From Panonychus citri (lineage: Eukaryota > Arthropoda > Arachnida > Trombidiformes > Tetranychidae): 64,000 nucleotides of DNA. The notes under the pieces are model-generated. The model had not been told where the DNA came from, searched no databases, and saw only the letters and a program-made list of their open reading frames with translations. How positions within the stretch are numbered: position 1 is the first letter of the stretch; every line of letters starts with the position of its first letter. Both the position numbers and the translations under genes were made by a program. The DNA lies in NCBI RefSeq assembly GCF_014898815.1, contig NW_026515502.1, forward strand, positions 248,001 to 312,000, read 5' to 3'. Below, in pieces: positions 61,284-64,000 of this stretch.

Positions 61284-61316
61284 TATAAAAGATTCACTAG
61301 TTGCTTTGATCTTCAC
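61284..61316 (+). promoter_or_regulatory. TATA box and initiator of the BH3-like gene
   Basis: TATAAAAG at 61284-61291 and an initiator-like TTCACTTT with its A at 61315, 31 bases downstream. The 80-base leader that follows contains no upstream ATG. Confidence 0.6.
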
Positions 61317-61394
61317 TTTGATTCTAGTCATTGAAAGAGTAACAACAACAATTCATTTTTGTGACTTTCTAACAATAAACTTCGTACATTGAAA

Positions 61395-62030
61395 ATGCCG
61401 ATACAAATTGATAATCGAGATCTTTATTTTCCAAGATTAGCTTCATCATCTTCTTCATCTTCATCTTCTTCCTTTTCCGTTAATCCAAATGACTCAGTTT
61501 CTCCATCAACAAGATCACAATCAACAACTTCCACTGTTTCATATCCATCTTTTAATCGGGATTTCGCTTCCTATTCATCATCAACTCTTTCATTTCGTGC
61601 TGACATTCATCACAACAATCAGTTAATCATCGATATTTTCTATCAAACGCCTTCGTTTATTATGGAAAACTTGATCAAAGGAACAATGTTTTTATTCAAA
61701 CTAATCATTGACTTTATTCCATCACAATTAATCAACAATCATCATCACAAGATAACAATTAACTCTTGGTTTCGTATCCATTCAACTTTGTGTCCACAAA
61801 CAACAAGAAGATTGACCAACTCAAGAAGTCCATCTAATGACAATAATCGTGACACAATCGCCCGGAAACAGAACAAATTACCTGATCTGATTCCAATCAG
61901 TGACAATCAAAGGAAAAATCGATCAACAATTAAATCATCGACTTCATCCATGGTGATCGAAGTCGCGACGAATCTTAAAAACTTGAGCGATAAATTTGAT
62001 TCCTTTCATCGCAGAAAACTGAGAAGATAA
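61395..62030 (+). CDS. Candidate BH3-only protein, single exon
   Basis: A 211-residue intronless frame with A at -3 of the ATG. Residues 17-26 are a Ser run, and about 15-67 are Ser/Thr-rich. A hydrophobic, amphipathic stretch lies at 87-113 (FIMENLIKGTMFLFKLIIDF). The C-terminal 30 residues contain VATNLKNLSDKFDSFHRR (190-207), which fits the BH3 pattern: hydrophobic h1 (Val), h2 Leu, h3 Leu, small residue plus invariant Asp, h4 Phe, then Asp. It is closest by eye to the mammalian BAD segment. BH3-only proteins bind anti-apoptotic BCL-2 proteins at mitochondria. No other domain is recognised. TATA, initiator and AATAAA all flank the frame, so it is probably a gene. The function rests on one short motif and could be chance. 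Nearest recognised gene: Gemin2, 23 kb to the left. Confidence 0.62.
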   Translation: MPIQIDNRDLYFPRLASSSSSSSSSSFSVNPNDSVSPSTRSQSTTSTVSYPSFNRDFASYSSSTLSFRADIHHNNQLIIDIFYQTPSFIMENLIKGTMFLFKLIIDFIPSQLINNHHHKITINSWFRIHSTLCPQTTRRLTNSRSPSNDNNRDTIARKQNKLPDLIPISDNQRKNRSTIKSSTSSMVIEVATNLKNLSDKFDSFHRRKLRR

Positions 62031-62195
62031 ATCATCAACTACTCGTAACCAAATCATCATCGATTCATCAATAATCAATCAACAATTTCTATTCACAATC
62101 TAATCAACTTTCTGTATCAATCCAAAGACCAAATTAACCAAACAACAATTTCTATCTAGTCAATTGTTTATATTTTATCACTTTTCTTATTGTAA

Positions 62196-62201
62196 AATAA
62201 A
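62196..62201 (+). terminator. Poly(A) signal of the BH3-like gene
   Basis: AATAAA, 166 bp after the stop. Confidence 0.6.
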
Positions 62202-62302
62202 CTTTCAACTCCAAAACCAAAACAACCTTAACACTAATAATTTATTATCTTTTTGATAACTTTTAGTTTTTATATTAATAATTTTAAACTGTTATCTATT
62301 CT

Positions 62303-62318
62303 CAGCGCCATCTATCAA
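62303..62318 (-). promoter_or_regulatory. CTCF-like site downstream of the BH3-like gene
   Basis: The minus strand reads TTGATAGATGGCGCTG. It lies about 100 bp past the poly(A) signal, where it could bound the gene. Confidence 0.4.
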
Positions 62319-62449
62319 TATTATCTAATAACATTCTCGATATTAGAAACTTTTAAACTCCTATAAATGTCATCATATTATCAGAATAACATTTACTAGT
62401 CTATAGGATTAACGGTCAAGATCAATAGTCGAGGTAAAGGAGGGAAAAG

Positions 62450-62479
62450 GATAAAGATAAAGATAAAGATAAAGATAAA
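62450..62479 (+). repeat. (GATAAA)5 tandem repeat
   Basis: Five perfect six-base units, each with an AGATAA/GATAA core of the GATA-factor type. Confidence 0.9.
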
Positions 62480-63400
62480 GGAACATGAGATTAGTCATTA
62501 AATTTATGATTCGAGATTCTTTTCTTTGAATAATCGGAAGAAACTCTTTTTTAGTAATTGACTGAATCAACTTTAATTCAGTTCTCAATTTTGATTAAAT
62601 AACGAGAATTAAATAATATTATGATTAATTGGCTTTCGTTTCATTTGTTTGTTTGTCTATTTGCTGAACATTAGATTAATTATCTTGATTGAATATCAGA
62701 CTCGCTGAATCAGATAAAAGCTTTTTTTATGTTTCTTTTCAACAATTAATTGAATTGATTCATGTTGAGATTTAATTATCTGCTATTTACTATGTTACAT
62801 GTAATTAACTAATATACAATAAGTGAATCTCTGATTGTTATCATTGTCATAATCATCTGATTCTGTAACTGGATCAACAAATTATCAGAAAACAGTAAGA
62901 GACAAATGATACAATTGATTAACATTGAATTGGAGTTTTTAGCTGACTAATTGTATCTGATGAACATTTTGAGCAACTTGAGATATTGACAATTAACTGC
63001 AATCAGCTGATGATAAGGGACCCAAGGATTAATTGATTATCCACTTAAATTGTTGATATGGTTGAAAATGAGTAAAAAAGCGTGAGATTTTATTTAAATT
63101 GTTATCTAATTAAATCTGATTGTAAGTAAAGAGGTTAAATGTTAATCAGTCTCTATGGGAAATGATTGAGTTAAAAAAACTGATTGGAAATATTGATTAA
63201 CTTGATTGTTATTCAATTGTCAATTGGATCAACGGTAAGTTACTTGATTACAATTAACTCTATTAACTGTATCCAATTGGTTAACTTATTTCCATGCCTA
63301 AGGGACACTTTGATCAACAATTTAAAGCCAATTTTTAAATCATTTCAATTTATCTGATGAGAAAAGGTCACAATCAAAACTTGTCTTTTATCATAATTTG
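62480..63400. other. AT-rich intergenic DNA
   Basis: I see no gene, repeat or recognised element here. Confidence 0.6.
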
Positions 63401-63403
63401 TAG

Positions 63404-63590
63404 GCGATTAGAAAATATTGATAGTAAAAATGGAAAGAGTTTAATTGGTCGAGTTAATTTAATCACGAAACTTGAGCAACAAGGAGAATCGACAATTTTG
63501 TTCAAGATCATCTTTGTGTCACCAACAGTTGACTCAGAACACGATGTGTACCATTTTCCGTTTCTCGTGATTTTTGGCAAAGTAAAGTGA
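63404..63590 (+). other. Possible terminal exon of an unknown gene
   Basis: An ATAATTTGTAG acceptor precedes 187 bases that stay open to a TGA at 63588-63590 and look less AT-rich than their surroundings (encoded segment includes LIGRVNLITKLEQQGESTIL). The reverse strand is open over the same span too. No upstream exon or family match was recognised. Confidence 0.15.
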
Positions 63591-64000
63591 ATGTCCAATG
63601 TTCATTCAGTTGTCGGTATTCAACTACTCGAATCTAAAGTTCTGAATCGGTACAAATATTAATTGTGGAATTATGTTCCAACTCTTTTCATTCCAGTTGA
63701 GTCCAAACGTAAATTGAGTGAGTTATTAATACAATTTGTGATTAGAAAAGATGATCAATGAAAATGATCATCGACAATTAGATGATGAACATGACTGAGA
63801 CTAGAAGCAGTTCGATTGTAACTGTTCATTGACTCGCGACATCAAATGAAAGTCAATTAATCAAAATGTTCAACGGCAATGGAAACAAATTTACTTTTAA
63901 AAGTTTAAAATGTTTGAAAAGTTTTTTTTTCAAATAAAACGGAAGTTAAAGTTTTCACTTGATTGTTGGTTCTTGTGAGAACCGGAATTATCAGATTAAT
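63591..64000. other. Right edge, unassigned
   Basis: Moderately complex sequence with no recognised feature. Confidence 0.5.

Noticed and set aside
61146..61331. Minus-strand frame over the BH3-like promoter
   Set aside because: It reflects the GA-rich stretch and overlaps a well-spaced TATA/initiator on the plus strand.

Overview
The window is nuclear DNA of an animal, most likely an arthropod and plausibly an acariform (spider-mite-like) mite. It is strongly AT-rich. Genes are split by mostly short GT-AG introns, AATAAA poly(A) signals follow several genes, and one gene is an innexin, a family of invertebrate gap-junction proteins. I see no bacterial operons, CRISPR array, rRNA, convincing tRNA or transposase. 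The taxon is an inference from family content and gene architecture.

Left part (1-12.3 kb). A GMP reductase gene (GMPR, +, 2514-3957) is complete in four exons. A second copy of its 3' end plus 3' flank lies at 1-705; it carries a one-base deletion and cuts off the C-terminal half of an innexin gene (-, 696-1292). A complete Rab GDP-dissociation inhibitor (+, 5275-6951) follows, then about 3 kb of intergenic DNA, then an MFSD6-like major-facilitator transporter (-, 9856-12221) whose first exon I could not locate.

Middle part (12.3-38 kb). A short RFX transcription factor (+, nine coding exons) and the Polycomb-group gene Scm (+, two MBT repeats, SLED, SAM) are separated by about 4.5 kb of intergenic DNA. 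Na+/K+-ATPase beta (+) and the DEAH helicase DHX33 (-) converge, with stop codons only 36 bp apart. DHX33 and the 26S proteasome ATPase Rpt2/PSMC1 diverge from a gap of about 0.6 kb. Gemin2 of the SMN complex (+) closes this block. These are mostly unrelated housekeeping genes packed tightly; they share no pathway that I can see.

Right part (38-64 kb). About 23 kb holds no convincing long gene, only microsatellites, palindromes, a possible two-exon small gene near 46.7 kb, an orphan exon-like segment on the minus strand near 51.6 kb, and a nuclear-receptor-like repeat near 55.9 kb. At its end is a single-exon gene (61395-62030) with a TATA box, an initiator-like start and a poly(A) signal. 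Its 211-residue product ends in a segment that fits the BH3 death-domain consensus, which makes it a candidate BH3-only apoptosis regulator. This is the most interesting item in the window.

Other cross-window patterns are a recurring CTCF-like word (CCACTAGATGGCAG and relatives) near several promoters, pyrimidine-rich leaders on the sense strand before several genes, and a piece of GMPR intron 3 that reappears 57 kb away.
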